Below, piece after piece: positions 44,549 through 54,503 of a stretch of DNA of 64,000 nucleotides; within the stretch, counting starts at the first letter, position 1, and the number at the start of each line of letters is the position of its first letter. The position numbers and the translations under genes were made by a program. Location: assembly GCA_013414795.1 (NCBI GenBank), contig CP058732.1, positions 1,711,950 through 1,775,949 of the forward strand. The letters are read 5' to 3'. The stretch comes from Candidatus Kapaibacterium sp. Lineage in GTDB: Bacteria; Bacteroidota; Ignavibacteria; Kapaibacteriales; UBA2268. The notes below the pieces were generated by a model. It was not told where the DNA came from. It ran no database searches and saw only the letters and a program-made list of their open reading frames with translations.

Positions 44549-45448
44549 ATTTTTTATAAATATTGCTTTGAAAATATGCCCCGCAATATCTGGATTTTCT
44601 TTCAATCTTCGAGTGGAATATCCATACCAATCCTTTCCAAACGGTACGTAAACTCTTAAACGATGCCCGTCACGTAGCATTTCATTTCGTCTTTCTTCTC
44701 GGACACCAAGAAGCATTTGAAATTCATACTGTTCACGTTCCAATTTGTATTCTTCAATAAGCCTTAATGCGTATTGAATTAAAATTTCGTCGTGAGTTGC
44801 TATTGCTGGATAAAGCCCCAAATCAAGAATCAATTTAAGTAGTTTTTTGTAATTATTTCGAATGCCCTCTTTGTCCTGTATTGCAATAGTTGGAGATTCC
44901 CTATAAATTCCTTTACATAATCGAATCGAGGGTTTATATTCGGCAAGGTTTTTAATATCATTTTCGCTACGATATAAGTAGGCTTGGATAACTATACCCA
45001 CATTCTGGTATCCTTCGCTTCTTAATTTTTTGAAAATTTCGAAAGTTTTGTCCGTGTATGGTGAATTTTCCATATCCAAACGGACAAAAATTCCCAATTT
45101 CGAGGCTTTGTCCACAAGTTCTTTAATATTAGCGTATGCAAAATCAAAGTCTACTTCCAGTCCCAAAGAAGTTGGTTTCACAGAAAGATAAGAATCGAGT
45201 TGGTGTTCTTTAATTGCATCTAACACCAAGGAACACATCTTCTTTTCGTGCAAAGCCATTTCCCTTGTCGTTACAAACTCGCCAAGCACATCAATAGTCG
45301 ACATTCCACCCAATTTCATAAGTTCTTTTGTTACACGAATTGCATCTTCCAAATTCTCCCCAGCAATATATTTACTCGATATAATTCGAATAATACTTTT
45401 GGGGACAAGAGGCATTGTCTTAATTATCAACTGATTTAACCACTCCAT
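44546..45448 (-). CDS. Proline dehydrogenase
   Basis: About 300 residues, FAD-dependent first step of proline breakdown. Barrel motifs present are SVKPTSLGLEVD, IFVRLDMENSPYTD, GIVIQAYLYR, IRLCKGIYRESPT, PAIATHDE, YEFQMLLGVREE, and the C-terminal substrate/FAD signature VYVPFGKDWYGYSTRRLKENP. This is the single-domain form, so a separate P5C dehydrogenase is needed; none is in the window. Its terminal bases overlap the next gene's promoter box. Confidence 0.94.
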   Translation of the reverse strand: MEWLNQLIIKTMPLVPKSIIRIISSKYIAGENLEDAIRVTKELMKLGGMSTIDVLGEFVTTREMALHEKKMCSLVLDAIKEHQLDSYLSVKPTSLGLEVDFDFAYANIKELVDKASKLGIFVRLDMENSPYTDKTFEIFKKLRSEGYQNVGIVIQAYLYRSENDIKNLAEYKPSIRLCKGIYRESPTIAIQDKEGIRNNYKKLLKLILDLGLYPAIATHDEILIQYALRLIEEYKLEREQYEFQMLLGVREERRNEMLRDGHRLRVYVPFGKDWYGYSTRRLKENPDIAGHIFKAIFIKN

Positions 45449-45471
45449 ACATCGCCCTCAATTAACAAAAA

Positions 45472-45503
45472 AAGTAAAGATGCAATTTCTTGCATCTTTA
45501 CTT
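45472..45503 (-). terminator. Intrinsic terminator of the metalloprotease gene
   Basis: A 14-bp stem (AAGTAAAGATGCAA / TTGCATCTTTACTT) with a 4-base loop lies 25 bases after the stop, with a T run on the minus strand side. It separates the protease from proline dehydrogenase. Confidence 0.88.
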
Positions 45504-45528
45504 GTTATTTAAATTATAATTTTCATTT

Positions 45529-48024
45529 CTATCTGACAATTACCGTTGTAACAAATTTGCTTCCACCTTCAAAGTTCAAAATTACAAACAAAATTCCTTG
45601 AGAAATACTGGAAATTTTAATTGATTTCCTATTGTTGCTATTTATGTTGTAATAAATTTTTTCGGAGTAAATAACTTGACCTAATAAATCATAAATTAAA
45701 AGTTTCGGATTTTTCAATTCCTCCAAGTTTCCAAACTCCAAAATCAACTCATTATCGTCTGGAATGTACTCAATATTTCGGATATAATCTTTGGAATTTG
45801 AATTCTCACTAATGACTCCCCCTATCGTTTGGCAAGAATCAATCGAAAAGAGGGAATCGCTTCTTGCAATTTCGTTTTCGTTAAATGTTGGACGAATCCT
45901 TACAAGGCATTCAGAGGAAATTCGGCTTGGAACTCTCCATAAATAAGAGCCAGTTTTTGCCCCAAGACTTCCAAGCGAAACTTTTCGCCAAGAGGCTCCA
46001 TTGTCGGTTGAATATTCCAAAATAATTTTGTTAACATATGATGCATTCCATTTTACCGCATAAGTTGAATTTGCACATAGAGCTTCACCCCCTTTGGGGA
46101 AAATAATCGAACCCGTCGGGTTACCAATTTTAAATAATTCACTTTCTGCAATAATCTTTCCGTCGGTAGAGGTTACTCTAAATTTACACTCATCAGATTG
46201 AATTGCTGGGGCAATCATTTCGTAAGAATTACCTTTCATTTGGGTTTCAAGCGTGTTAAACGTTTTTCCACCATCAGTTGAAAAATAAATATTAAATGTA
46301 TCAACCAGTGTTGCGGTCCAAGAAAGAGTGACCGACTCGCCTACTGCGTATTCTTCAAAAGCAGAAGGTGAAAGTACTTCAATTGACTTAGGCATTATTG
46401 AAAAAGTTTTCAAAGAGGTATCTGCCACGTTAGGATTGCCCTTATCCCTAATTAGAACAAGGGCTTGGGTAGTATAAATATTGGGTAATGTCCAAATATA
46501 AATTGAATCTGTTGCTGGCACATTATCAGCAATCAACTGCCAATTTAAACCTTTATCAGTAGTGTAGAAAATTGTTAAATAGTTAACATTAGCCGAAGTC
46601 CATCGAATTTGCAAATTTTCCCCAGCAACGTATGTTCTATCTCCCAACGGATTTAGTAAGGAAATGTATGGCGAAGAGACTTGTTTTACACAATTGGACC
46701 TTTCCGCTGCTGACCTTGCAAGAGGCAATTCACGAGGATGGAAAATTAATTGAACTGAATGAGTTGAGTTCGTAAGATGGCAATAACTCATTATAGTTCC
46801 TGGCCGGGGAATTGGATTGCCAGTTTTAATGCAAGCATCGCCTACACCGTAGGTCTCACCAGTTACGCAAGTATCAATCATATTGGGTTGCCAGTAGCAA
46901 TTATGAGTATGAGGAAGTGAAAAATTATGCCCCATTTCGTGCGTGGCAACATTAACATCCCAAGTGTAATTCAGTGTTGGATAAGTTGCATTACCACGAA
47001 TTCCTAACACACAATAACCCCAATCTTTATTGCAAAGGCTTCCGTAATATGGAGTTCCACCAAAGGAAATTCCAGCAACTGTTTCGTTAGCAGGTTGGCT
47101 GGCAAGATTTGCAAAGAGTACCGTCAAGGCTCTATCGATTGTCTTGTTCTTCCAAACACTTGGCATCTTTTGCAATTTTTCTGAAAGATTCTTTGTCCCA
47201 TAATAAGGGTCATCCCAATCGTCCTCCCAAACAACGGCATAGCCAATGTATAATCGAACATTTAAAAATTCCTGATAAATTTTAGAAGATTGAGCAATCA
47301 CTGCTGCAATGTATGCCAAAGCCCTTTGAGAATTTCCAAATATTTTAAAGTAATCTGCAGTTCCTTCGCAAGCAAGTTTGACTTCCAATAGTGGTTTATT
47401 AGCCAAAGGAACATCATCTTCTTTATAGAATCTCAACAAATCTTCAGCCTCCGTAGAGTGACCAGTGTAATCTTCTGTAAGACATTTGAAAATCTCATTC
47501 TCGTTGGAAACTTGAATGTTGGCATTGGATAAGATATGTTCGGAATTGTCTTTACTTGAAAATTTTGGAGATATCGAAAGTAGTTGAGTTTCATTCTCTT
47601 GAATAGTTCCAAGAATACCAAAATCTGTAAAACTTAAAAAGACAAAGGAATTTTCCTCGCCCTCAATTTTACCAGAAAGCACCATTAAATTTGGTGCTTT
47701 GGTCCGAATCAATCCATCCTTTGTCCCTCGATAGAACTCGGTGTTTTGGTCGAAAGGAATATAGTCCCTTTGTAATGACAAATTTACAGTTCTGCCATCA
47801 AGCAATGGAAAATCTTTAACCTTAACTAAATCATAATCGGCTGTGAAAACTTCTCTTGCAACTGAATTATTCACTTCGAATTCGATAGCATTGTAATTGT
47901 TCAAGACAAATGGAGAAGAAACGTTCCGAATTAAAAATTTTGAATCAATAACTAATTCCTTTGAAAACAAAGAAATAGACAAAAGCACAAATAAAAGCCC
48001 GAAAATGAAAAACTTAAATTTCAT
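45529..48024 (-). CDS. Secreted reprolysin-like zinc metalloprotease, T9SS cargo
   Basis: About 831 residues from MKFKFFIF with a signal peptide. After a propeptide-like region, the catalytic domain holds the extended zinc motif HEMGHNFSLPH (around residue 362) and the downstream Met-turn TIMSYCH, the M12-type metzincin pattern. Three Ig/FN3-like modules follow (IRWTSANVNYLTIFYTTDKG, LSWTATLVDTFNIYFSTDGG, VKWNASYVNKIILEYSTDNG), then a C-terminal T9SS type A domain (LLIYDLLGQVIYSEKI). An exported protease attached to or released from the surface. Confidence 0.9.
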   Translation of the reverse strand: MKFKFFIFGLLFVLLSISLFSKELVIDSKFLIRNVSSPFVLNNYNAIEFEVNNSVAREVFTADYDLVKVKDFPLLDGRTVNLSLQRDYIPFDQNTEFYRGTKDGLIRTKAPNLMVLSGKIEGEENSFVFLSFTDFGILGTIQENETQLLSISPKFSSKDNSEHILSNANIQVSNENEIFKCLTEDYTGHSTEAEDLLRFYKEDDVPLANKPLLEVKLACEGTADYFKIFGNSQRALAYIAAVIAQSSKIYQEFLNVRLYIGYAVVWEDDWDDPYYGTKNLSEKLQKMPSVWKNKTIDRALTVLFANLASQPANETVAGISFGGTPYYGSLCNKDWGYCVLGIRGNATYPTLNYTWDVNVATHEMGHNFSLPHTHNCYWQPNMIDTCVTGETYGVGDACIKTGNPIPRPGTIMSYCHLTNSTHSVQLIFHPRELPLARSAAERSNCVKQVSSPYISLLNPLGDRTYVAGENLQIRWTSANVNYLTIFYTTDKGLNWQLIADNVPATDSIYIWTLPNIYTTQALVLIRDKGNPNVADTSLKTFSIMPKSIEVLSPSAFEEYAVGESVTLSWTATLVDTFNIYFSTDGGKTFNTLETQMKGNSYEMIAPAIQSDECKFRVTSTDGKIIAESELFKIGNPTGSIIFPKGGEALCANSTYAVKWNASYVNKIILEYSTDNGASWRKVSLGSLGAKTGSYLWRVPSRISSECLVRIRPTFNENEIARSDSLFSIDSCQTIGGVISENSNSKDYIRNIEYIPDDNELILEFGNLEELKNPKLLIYDLLGQVIYSEKIYYNINSNNRKSIKISSISQGILFVILNFEGGSKFVTTVIVR

Positions 48025-48081
48025 AAAAAACCCACAAAAAACAAACAAAAATAGACAAATCAACTTTTAAAAAGTTACATA

Positions 48082-48762
48082 TCATTTTGGAATGACGACC
48101 GAATTCATCCTTCCTTGTATAAAATCTACTCTTTTTTCAATGTATGGCGTTGGAGCAATTGGTGACCATCTTCGTGGATTTGGTAATACAGCAGCAAGCA
48201 AAGCTGCTTCGCGCCTTGTCAAATCTTTCGCATCTTTGTTAAAAAAATGTTTAGAAGCAGCCTGAACACCATAGATACCTTCTCCGAATTCGATAATATT
48301 AACATAAACTTCAAGAATTCTTTTTTTGCCCCAAATAAACTCAATCAAAACAGTAAAGTATGCTTCGAGTGCCTTTCGAACGTAATTTCGTCCGTGCCAG
48401 AGAAATGCGTTTTTTGCAGTTTGCATCGAAATTGTTGATGCTCCTCGCAATTTTCTACCTTTTTTCGCTTGGTTATATCTTCTCGCTGCTTCGATTGCAT
48501 CCCAATCGAATCCCTTGTGGAACATAAAACGAGCGTCTTCCGCTGATACAACCGCTCGAAATACATTTTTAGAGATATTGTCGTAGGGAACCCATTGCTT
48601 GTTGATGCCGACGTTTTTTCCTTCGAACCATCCTTCGAACACTCGTAAAATCATTATTGGGGTTATTGGGGGAGGAATAAATTTGTATACAATTACAATT
48701 GATATGCTTGAAACAAAGAAAAAAACAACTAACTTTCCGATTAATTTGAGAATTTTAAGCAT
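48082..48762 (-). CDS. mtgA: Monofunctional biosynthetic peptidoglycan transglycosylase
   Basis: 226 residues, one N-terminal membrane helix then a GT51 domain. Motifs: AVVSAEDARFMFHKGFDW with the catalytic glutamate, KKGRKLRGASTISMQTAKNAFLW, KALEAYFTVLIEFIWGKKRILEVYVNIIEFGEGIYGVQAAS and ALLAAVLPNPRRWSP. It polymerises lipid II glycan strands without a transpeptidase domain. Downstream of the nuclease lipoprotein by one base. Confidence 0.95.
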   Translation of the reverse strand: MLKILKLIGKLVVFFFVSSISIVIVYKFIPPPITPIMILRVFEGWFEGKNVGINKQWVPYDNISKNVFRAVVSAEDARFMFHKGFDWDAIEAARRYNQAKKGRKLRGASTISMQTAKNAFLWHGRNYVRKALEAYFTVLIEFIWGKKRILEVYVNIIEFGEGIYGVQAASKHFFNKDAKDLTRREAALLAAVLPNPRRWSPIAPTPYIEKRVDFIQGRMNSVVIPK

Positions 48763-48763
48763 T

Positions 48764-49246
48764 TTACTTATCTGGTGCAGCTAAACCATTAACCCTGAGT
48801 AATGAATCGTATCGCATTCCATCTACAATTGTTATTCTTAGCAATCGACCGTAAGTATCCAGGTTTGGCTCCTTGAAATCGCGCAATAATTCTACTTTTT
48901 TATTCAAAAGCGTCTTTTTTGCAAAATCTTTTGCCATAAATCCCAAAGCGAGCGCAGAATCCTCGCTAATTCCAGCACGTCTTGCTTGGTCCGACAGCCT
49001 GCTACCCCTTGAAGTTTCAAAGCAATCAACATACAAGACACGGACTTTCCATCTTTGATTTTTGTAATAAATTGAAAAAGTATCACCATCAGAAATATCA
49101 ATTACAGTTGTCAAAAGATATGCCTCTGTTGGTGTATCGGTAGTAACTGGTTGGTTCGTATTTTCTTGGCAAGAATTTGAAATCAGTAAGAAAATAAACA
49201 TAATCAAAAAATACAGACAAAACTGCTTCAATTTTGGGTTAAACAT
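48764..49246 (-). CDS. Thermonuclease-family (SNase) lipoprotein
   Basis: 160 residues; lipobox ISNSC gives Cys26. The SNase core has ISDGDTFSIYY (calcium-binding Asp), WKVRVLYVDCFET (Arg and Glu of the catalytic centre), ALGFMAKDFAKKTLLNKKVEL and DTYGRLLRI with the second catalytic Arg. Expected to cleave DNA or RNA in the periplasm or at the surface for nutrient or defence use. The SMC gene's end abuts its start with no gap. Confidence 0.88.
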   Translation of the reverse strand: MFNPKLKQFCLYFLIMFIFLLISNSCQENTNQPVTTDTPTEAYLLTTVIDISDGDTFSIYYKNQRWKVRVLYVDCFETSRGSRLSDQARRAGISEDSALALGFMAKDFAKKTLLNKKVELLRDFKEPNLDTYGRLLRITIVDGMRYDSLLRVNGLAAPDK

Positions 49247-52200
49247 TTACGACTCCACAAGTTTAACTGACAAAACTTTTGAAATCCCATCTTCTGCCAT
49301 AGTGACCCCATACAAAGTGTTTGCAAATTCCATAGTTCTTTTATTATGTGTTATCAAAATAAATTGAACATCTTTGGAAAATCTTTTCAGAAGATTCAAG
49401 AAACGGTCGACATTGGCATCGTCCAATGGAGCATCGACTTCGTCGAGAATACAAAATGGTGACGGCTTCACTAAATAAAGAGCAAACAAGAGCGAAAGCA
49501 CTGTCAAAGTCTTTTCACCTTGCGAAAGTGTTTCAATAGAATTGACTTTTTTGCCTGCTGGCTTGACTTTTATCTCAATATCAGAATCAAGTGGATTTTC
49601 GTAATCAATCACCAATTCAGCAAAACTATCACGACCGAACAACTCTTGATATACTTTGCCAAAATTTTGATTCACTTGTTCAAAAGTTTCGAGAAACCTT
49701 TTTTCCGCTGTTTCGTTAATTTCTTTCAAAGCCTGTTTCAAAGATTTTTCCGATTGTACAAGGTCCTCGATTTGAGTTCGATAGAGTTCCAATCTTGATT
49801 TTTGTTCCTCATACTCTTGCAAAGCAAGAAAGTTCACATTTCCCAAAGAAGCAAGGCTTTTGCGTAATTCGGCAATTTTGAACTCAATTTCTTTGGATTC
49901 CATTCCCTCAAGATTCGAAGAAAGTAAATAATCATTTAAATTAACTTGATAGTTTTCCAAAGCCTTTGTGAATAAGGAATGTGCAATTTCTTTCTGGCGT
50001 GCTATCTCAATTTCATTCTGGTAAACCTTTGCAGTAAGTTTTTCCAACGCATTTTGAATTTGTTCTTTGTATTCTTCTTGTTTAAAAAGCAATTCTTCGA
50101 GTTCCCTCTTTTGCTGTTGAAGATAGCCTTTCCTTTGTTTCACTTTTTCCAACGATTGTTCCACTTGTTCAATTTGCTTCGACATTTCAACAAGTTGGTT
50201 TGTTTTTTCTTGTTTTTCGCTAATCAATTTTGAATATTCTTCTTTTAGTTTGACCAATTTTGTTTGTTGGTGCATTCTTGAGTTTTCAATCCGTTGAATC
50301 TCTTTTAAAAGTCCTTCCAATTCGGTATTCACTTTCACAAGTTGTTTTTCGATGTCCCGAAATTTGGTTTGTTCGCTTTGGTATAACTTCTGCAACTCGC
50401 TAAACTCGTCTTCTTTTTGTTTCAACTCCACTTTTAATTCTGAAAGTAGATTTTCTTTCTTAATAATCGAACTTCTAACTTTCTCGACATCTAAACTTAT
50501 TTTTTCAGATTCAATTTCAATCGCCTCAATCGATTTGACTTTGTTTTCTAAATCCTTTTGCAAATTTTCAAGCAGTAATTCTTCTCTATTAAGTAAAATG
50601 GACTTCTGATTGAGTTCTAATTCAATTTGTTTTATTTTTTCCGTGAGTTTTTTTATCTCATTAGAGATAGCATCAATCTCCTGGTCTTTTTGCCCAATTT
50701 TATTTTGTATTTCTTTTAATTCAGATAATATTTGTTCACTTTTGCTTTCTAACTTTTTTATTCTTTCAACCTTACCAATAGACAAACCTTCCATCCGTAA
50801 AATGGTTCCACGCTTTTGAATTGAACCGCCCCATATCATTTCTCCCGAAAGAGTTACCACACTTTGAATTTCACTGTCTTTTATAATTTCAAGTGCATCC
50901 TCAAAGTCTTTTGCAATTACGGAATTACCAAGAATTAGTCTAAGTACATTTCTCAACTTTTGGTCGACATTGGGAATTTCGCTTGCAACACCAATGATTT
51001 TGGGATGTGAACTCACCACTGGTTCTTTGACTTCGGATGGAACATTTTCCAAACACACGAATATGCATTTGCCTTTATGACTCTTGGACAATATCTCTTT
51101 AGCATCTTCAATATCAGATTCTTTTTCAACAATAATGACATTCTTGAATTGTCCCAGAAGAGAATCGTAAGCAATTCTAAATTGCTCCTCTATTGGAAGA
51201 ATTTCCCCAAGCAAAAAGAATTTTCTATCTTTACCCCAGTCAGATTCTTTAATCAAAAACCTTGTGCTTTCATCTACTTCCAAAATTGAATTCAGAAAGT
51301 CCAACGAAGTCTGAATTTCCCGTAAAGCAAGTTGCAATTCATTTTGCTTTTGATAAAATTCATCTCTAACTGTTTTGGCGTTCTCAAGTGCTACTTGTTT
51401 TTCTTTCAAATGATTAGATAATTCAGTTAACTCAACATTTAATTTGTTTGTTTCAACTTTATGCTTTTCAATATATTCCGTTTTTTGATTAACATTGGTT
51501 CGAATGCTTTCAACCTCTTTCAACAACTTATTCTTTCTTTCAGAAGATTGAGAAACACCAGAGTTCATCCTTTGTAGGTTCAATCCCTCGTATTTTAATT
51601 CATTTTCGATATTAAAAACCTTTTCTCTCAACTCTTGAAGTTTCTTTCTTTTTAAATTTATTTCTTCTTCAATTTTCTTAAAGCCAATTGTAACTTCTTC
51701 AAATTCCCTCTTTAAACGGTCACTCTCTTCTTTTTTCTTATTTTCAACAATTAATAGTTCTTTATGGGTTTGATTGAATCTTTCTAACAACTTGTTAACT
51801 TCTTGAATTTCAAGATGAACTTTATTTTCCGTGGCTTGTATAGAGTTTATTCTTTCTTTGGCGAGGTTGATTTGGTTTTGTAAATTGGCATACTCTTTGA
51901 AAATTGAATTCTCTTCACTCCTTACATCTTCAAGTTTTTCTTCAAAATTCGAAATTTGAGTTTGCAATTTGTCAATCTCTTCGTTGATTTCTTTGAGTTC
52001 TTTTTCGCTTACAATTCTCTTGCTATTTAAATCATCGTTTTCTTTTTGAAGTGTTTCAACTATTTTGTTCGCATTTTGAAATTGCAAAAGCCAAAAGTCA
52101 AGTTCTAATGCTTTTAGTTCCTGGTAAATCTTATTATATCTTTTGGTTTTCGCTGCTTGCCTGGAAAGGGAACGAACTTGTTGTTCAATTTCATTTACAA

Positions 52201-52780
52201 TATCATATATCCGAAGCAAATCGCTTTGTACATTGTCTAATTTTTTGGTGGTTTCTTTTTTTCTTTGTTTATATTTTGAAATGCCAGCGGATTCTTCGAG
52301 CAATCTTCTTCTCTCTTCAATACTTCCATTCAACAGTGTCTCAATCATTTTCAGTTCGATTATAGAATAGGAATTGCTTCCTAATCCTTTATCTATGAAC
52401 AAATCTTGAATGTCCTTCAATCTACATTGATTATTGTTAATGAAATATTCACTTTTCCCGTCTCGGAACAACTTCCTGGTTACTGTAAGTTCGGTGAAAT
52501 GAGAAGGCAACAAGCCCTTGTCGTTGCGAAAGGTAATAGAAACTTCTGCCATTCCTTGCGGCTTACGAGTGGCAGAACCATTAAAAATAACATTTTCCAT
52601 TACTTCACTTCGAAGGAGGGAAGTTTTCTGCTCTCCAAGAACCCAGCGAACAGCATCAACTATATTGGTTTTCCCACAACCATTGGGACCAACGATCGCA
52701 GTAATACCTTCGTTAAAATTAATAACCGTTTTATTTGCAAATGACTTAAAGCCAAAAAGTTCTATCTTGGATAAGAACAT
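49247..52780 (-). CDS. smc: Chromosome segregation ATPase SMC
   Basis: 1177 residues, standard size. N-terminal SKIELFGFKSFANKT and Walker A GPNGCGKTN; two long antiparallel coiled coils around a hinge (about 500-640); C-terminal signature LSQGEKTLTVLSLLFAL and Walker B FCILDEVDAPLDD. It acts with ScpA/ScpB in chromosome compaction; those genes are not in view. The signature reads LSQGE where LSGGE is more usual. ATG at 52780 follows GGAAGA; in-frame upstream Met codons are excluded because the family starts near SKIEL. A TAATTTTG box lies 21 bases upstream. Confidence 0.96.
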   Translation of the reverse strand: MFLSKIELFGFKSFANKTVINFNEGITAIVGPNGCGKTNIVDAVRWVLGEQKTSLLRSEVMENVIFNGSATRKPQGMAEVSITFRNDKGLLPSHFTELTVTRKLFRDGKSEYFINNNQCRLKDIQDLFIDKGLGSNSYSIIELKMIETLLNGSIEERRRLLEESAGISKYKQRKKETTKKLDNVQSDLLRIYDIVNEIEQQVRSLSRQAAKTKRYNKIYQELKALELDFWLLQFQNANKIVETLQKENDDLNSKRIVSEKELKEINEEIDKLQTQISNFEEKLEDVRSEENSIFKEYANLQNQINLAKERINSIQATENKVHLEIQEVNKLLERFNQTHKELLIVENKKKEESDRLKREFEEVTIGFKKIEEEINLKRKKLQELREKVFNIENELKYEGLNLQRMNSGVSQSSERKNKLLKEVESIRTNVNQKTEYIEKHKVETNKLNVELTELSNHLKEKQVALENAKTVRDEFYQKQNELQLALREIQTSLDFLNSILEVDESTRFLIKESDWGKDRKFFLLGEILPIEEQFRIAYDSLLGQFKNVIIVEKESDIEDAKEILSKSHKGKCIFVCLENVPSEVKEPVVSSHPKIIGVASEIPNVDQKLRNVLRLILGNSVIAKDFEDALEIIKDSEIQSVVTLSGEMIWGGSIQKRGTILRMEGLSIGKVERIKKLESKSEQILSELKEIQNKIGQKDQEIDAISNEIKKLTEKIKQIELELNQKSILLNREELLLENLQKDLENKVKSIEAIEIESEKISLDVEKVRSSIIKKENLLSELKVELKQKEDEFSELQKLYQSEQTKFRDIEKQLVKVNTELEGLLKEIQRIENSRMHQQTKLVKLKEEYSKLISEKQEKTNQLVEMSKQIEQVEQSLEKVKQRKGYLQQQKRELEELLFKQEEYKEQIQNALEKLTAKVYQNEIEIARQKEIAHSLFTKALENYQVNLNDYLLSSNLEGMESKEIEFKIAELRKSLASLGNVNFLALQEYEEQKSRLELYRTQIEDLVQSEKSLKQALKEINETAEKRFLETFEQVNQNFGKVYQELFGRDSFAELVIDYENPLDSDIEIKVKPAGKKVNSIETLSQGEKTLTVLSLLFALYLVKPSPFCILDEVDAPLDDANVDRFLNLLKRFSKDVQFILITHNKRTMEFANTLYGVTMAEDGISKVLSVKLVES

Positions 52781-52801
52781 TCTTCCAAAGTTTAAAAAAT
52801 A

Positions 52802-52809
52802 CAAAATTA
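52802..52809 (-). promoter_or_regulatory. -7 box TAATTTTG upstream of smc
   Basis: Exact octamer on the minus strand, 21 bases before the smc ATG. No clear -33 match. Confidence 0.5.
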
Positions 52810-52920
52810 AGAATTCTAATCCCATTGAAATCTGTCATTTTCTAAATTTCATAAATAGATGAAATATTGGAAAAAAAAAATCGTCAAAAACTTTGAGTTT
52901 ACGATATTTATGGAGGTAAA

Positions 52921-54450
52921 ATGAATAACAAAAAAATCAAAATCACAGTAATTTCAATTCTGAGCAGTGTTGTTCTTTTGGCTCTATTGTTTTTTACTTT
53001 TAAAGGGAAAATACTTGCCCAACCTGAAATTGGCTCTTCGAAGCCACCAGTTGAAATGAATCCAACAATTAAAGCCTTAAACGACGCATATAAAAATGCT
53101 GCAAACGCTGTGATTGAATCAGTAGTAAACATTCGAGTAAAAGTTAAACAAAAATCCCGAGGTTTCGAAGTTTTTCCATTTGATGAGGATAATCCCCTAT
53201 TCAAGGATTGGAATGACTTCTTTAAGCGACACTTCCCAGATACAGATCCAGAAATGACAGCAGCAGGAAGTGGTGTTTTTGTTACTTCGGACGGATACAT
53301 TGTTACTAACAATCACGTCGTTGAAAATGCCGATGAAATTAAAGTTACTACTTACGACAAAAAAGAATACAAAGCCGAAATCGTTGGAACAGATAAATGG
53401 ACCGACCTTGCGGTAATTAAAATTCAAGGCGAAGGTTTCAAACCTGTGCATTTTGCAAATATGGACGAAGTAAAAGTTGGGGAGCTTGTTATTGCAGTAG
53501 GCAACCCACTTGGTTTAAGTTCAACTGTTACTTCAGGTATTATAAGTGCATTAGGTCGTGGAGGGCTAAACTTAATTCGCCCTGAAGATGGAGGTAGAAT
53601 AAACTACGCTATCGAGAATTTCATTCAGACCGACGCGCCGATCAACCCTGGGAATAGTGGTGGTGGCTTGTTCAATTTGAACGGCAGTCTGGTTGGAATA
53701 AATACTGCAATTGCCACAAAGACTGGAACATATATTGGATATGGTTTTGCAATTCCTGCAGATCTTGTCAAAACCGTTGTCTCTGAAATTATTAAAAAAG
53801 GAAAATTCGAAAGAGCCTACCTTGGGGTATATATCAAATCAATTGACGAGACATATGCAAAGGCTCTTGGTTTGAAACAAGTAAAAGGTGCATTGGTAAA
53901 CGAAGTCGAATCTGGAAGCCCAGCGGAAAAGGCTGGCATCAAGCCAGAAGATGTGATACTTGAGGTGAACGGTAAATCCATAAATTCGAGCAATGAACTT
54001 CAGACTGAAATTGCAAAAAGAAAACCCGGCGAAACAGTTGAATTAACAATCTGGCGAAACAAAAAAGAAATCAAGTTACAAGTCAAGCTTGGAACCCGTG
54101 ATACAATTTTAGTTGAAAAAACCGACACTGAAACCGAAGAACCCAAACCAGGCCAGGAGGTTAAATTAGATAAACTTGGATTGGTTGTTACACCCCTCGA
54201 TGAAAAAACCAAAGAGAATTTTGATGTGAAAAATGGAGTTTATTTGAAAAATGTCACTAATAGAACGTTGATGCAAGAACGCGGATTATTGCCTGGTGGA
54301 GTAATCACAAAAGTCGACGACCAAGAAATAACTTCTGTCAGCCAACTCAAGAAAATCTTATCCTCGAAGAAACCTGGCGATGCTGTTCTATTGAGAGTAA
54401 AATATAAAGACACTTCAACCCTTGTTGCAATAGAAATTCCAGAAAAGTAA
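52921..54450 (+). CDS. htrA: Periplasmic serine protease/chaperone HtrA (DegP type)
   Basis: 509 residues, inner-membrane anchored by one N-terminal helix (about 8-28). The S1C protease domain has the triad His132 (NNHVV), Asp162 (TDLAVIKI) and Ser246 (NPGNSGGG). Two PDZ domains follow (about 300-390, KALGLKQVKGALVNEVESGSPAEKAGIKPEDVIL, and about 415-505). It degrades or refolds damaged envelope proteins, and fits with the PpiD-type foldase. A GGAGGT ribosome site precedes the ATG, and a strong bidirectional terminator follows. Confidence 0.95.
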   Translation: MNNKKIKITVISILSSVVLLALLFFTFKGKILAQPEIGSSKPPVEMNPTIKALNDAYKNAANAVIESVVNIRVKVKQKSRGFEVFPFDEDNPLFKDWNDFFKRHFPDTDPEMTAAGSGVFVTSDGYIVTNNHVVENADEIKVTTYDKKEYKAEIVGTDKWTDLAVIKIQGEGFKPVHFANMDEVKVGELVIAVGNPLGLSSTVTSGIISALGRGGLNLIRPEDGGRINYAIENFIQTDAPINPGNSGGGLFNLNGSLVGINTAIATKTGTYIGYGFAIPADLVKTVVSEIIKKGKFERAYLGVYIKSIDETYAKALGLKQVKGALVNEVESGSPAEKAGIKPEDVILEVNGKSINSSNELQTEIAKRKPGETVELTIWRNKKEIKLQVKLGTRDTILVEKTDTETEEPKPGQEVKLDKLGLVVTPLDEKTKENFDVKNGVYLKNVTNRTLMQERGLLPGGVITKVDDQEITSVSQLKKILSSKKPGDAVLLRVKYKDTSTLVAIEIPEK

Positions 54451-54462
54451 CTGTTCATAAAT

Positions 54463-54493
54463 AAAAAGGCAGGTGTGACGACCTGCCTTTTTT
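54463..54493. terminator. Bidirectional terminator between htrA and hydA
   Basis: A 12-bp stem AAAAAGGCAGGT / ACCTGCCTTTTT with a 6-base loop and A/T runs on both sides. It can serve both convergent transcripts. Confidence 0.92.
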
Positions 54494-54503
54494 TACTTCT
54501 AAC

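Noticed and set aside
49520-52862. Plus-strand frames over smc
   Set aside because: Phe/Leu/Ser-rich shadows of a Lys/Glu-rich coiled coil.
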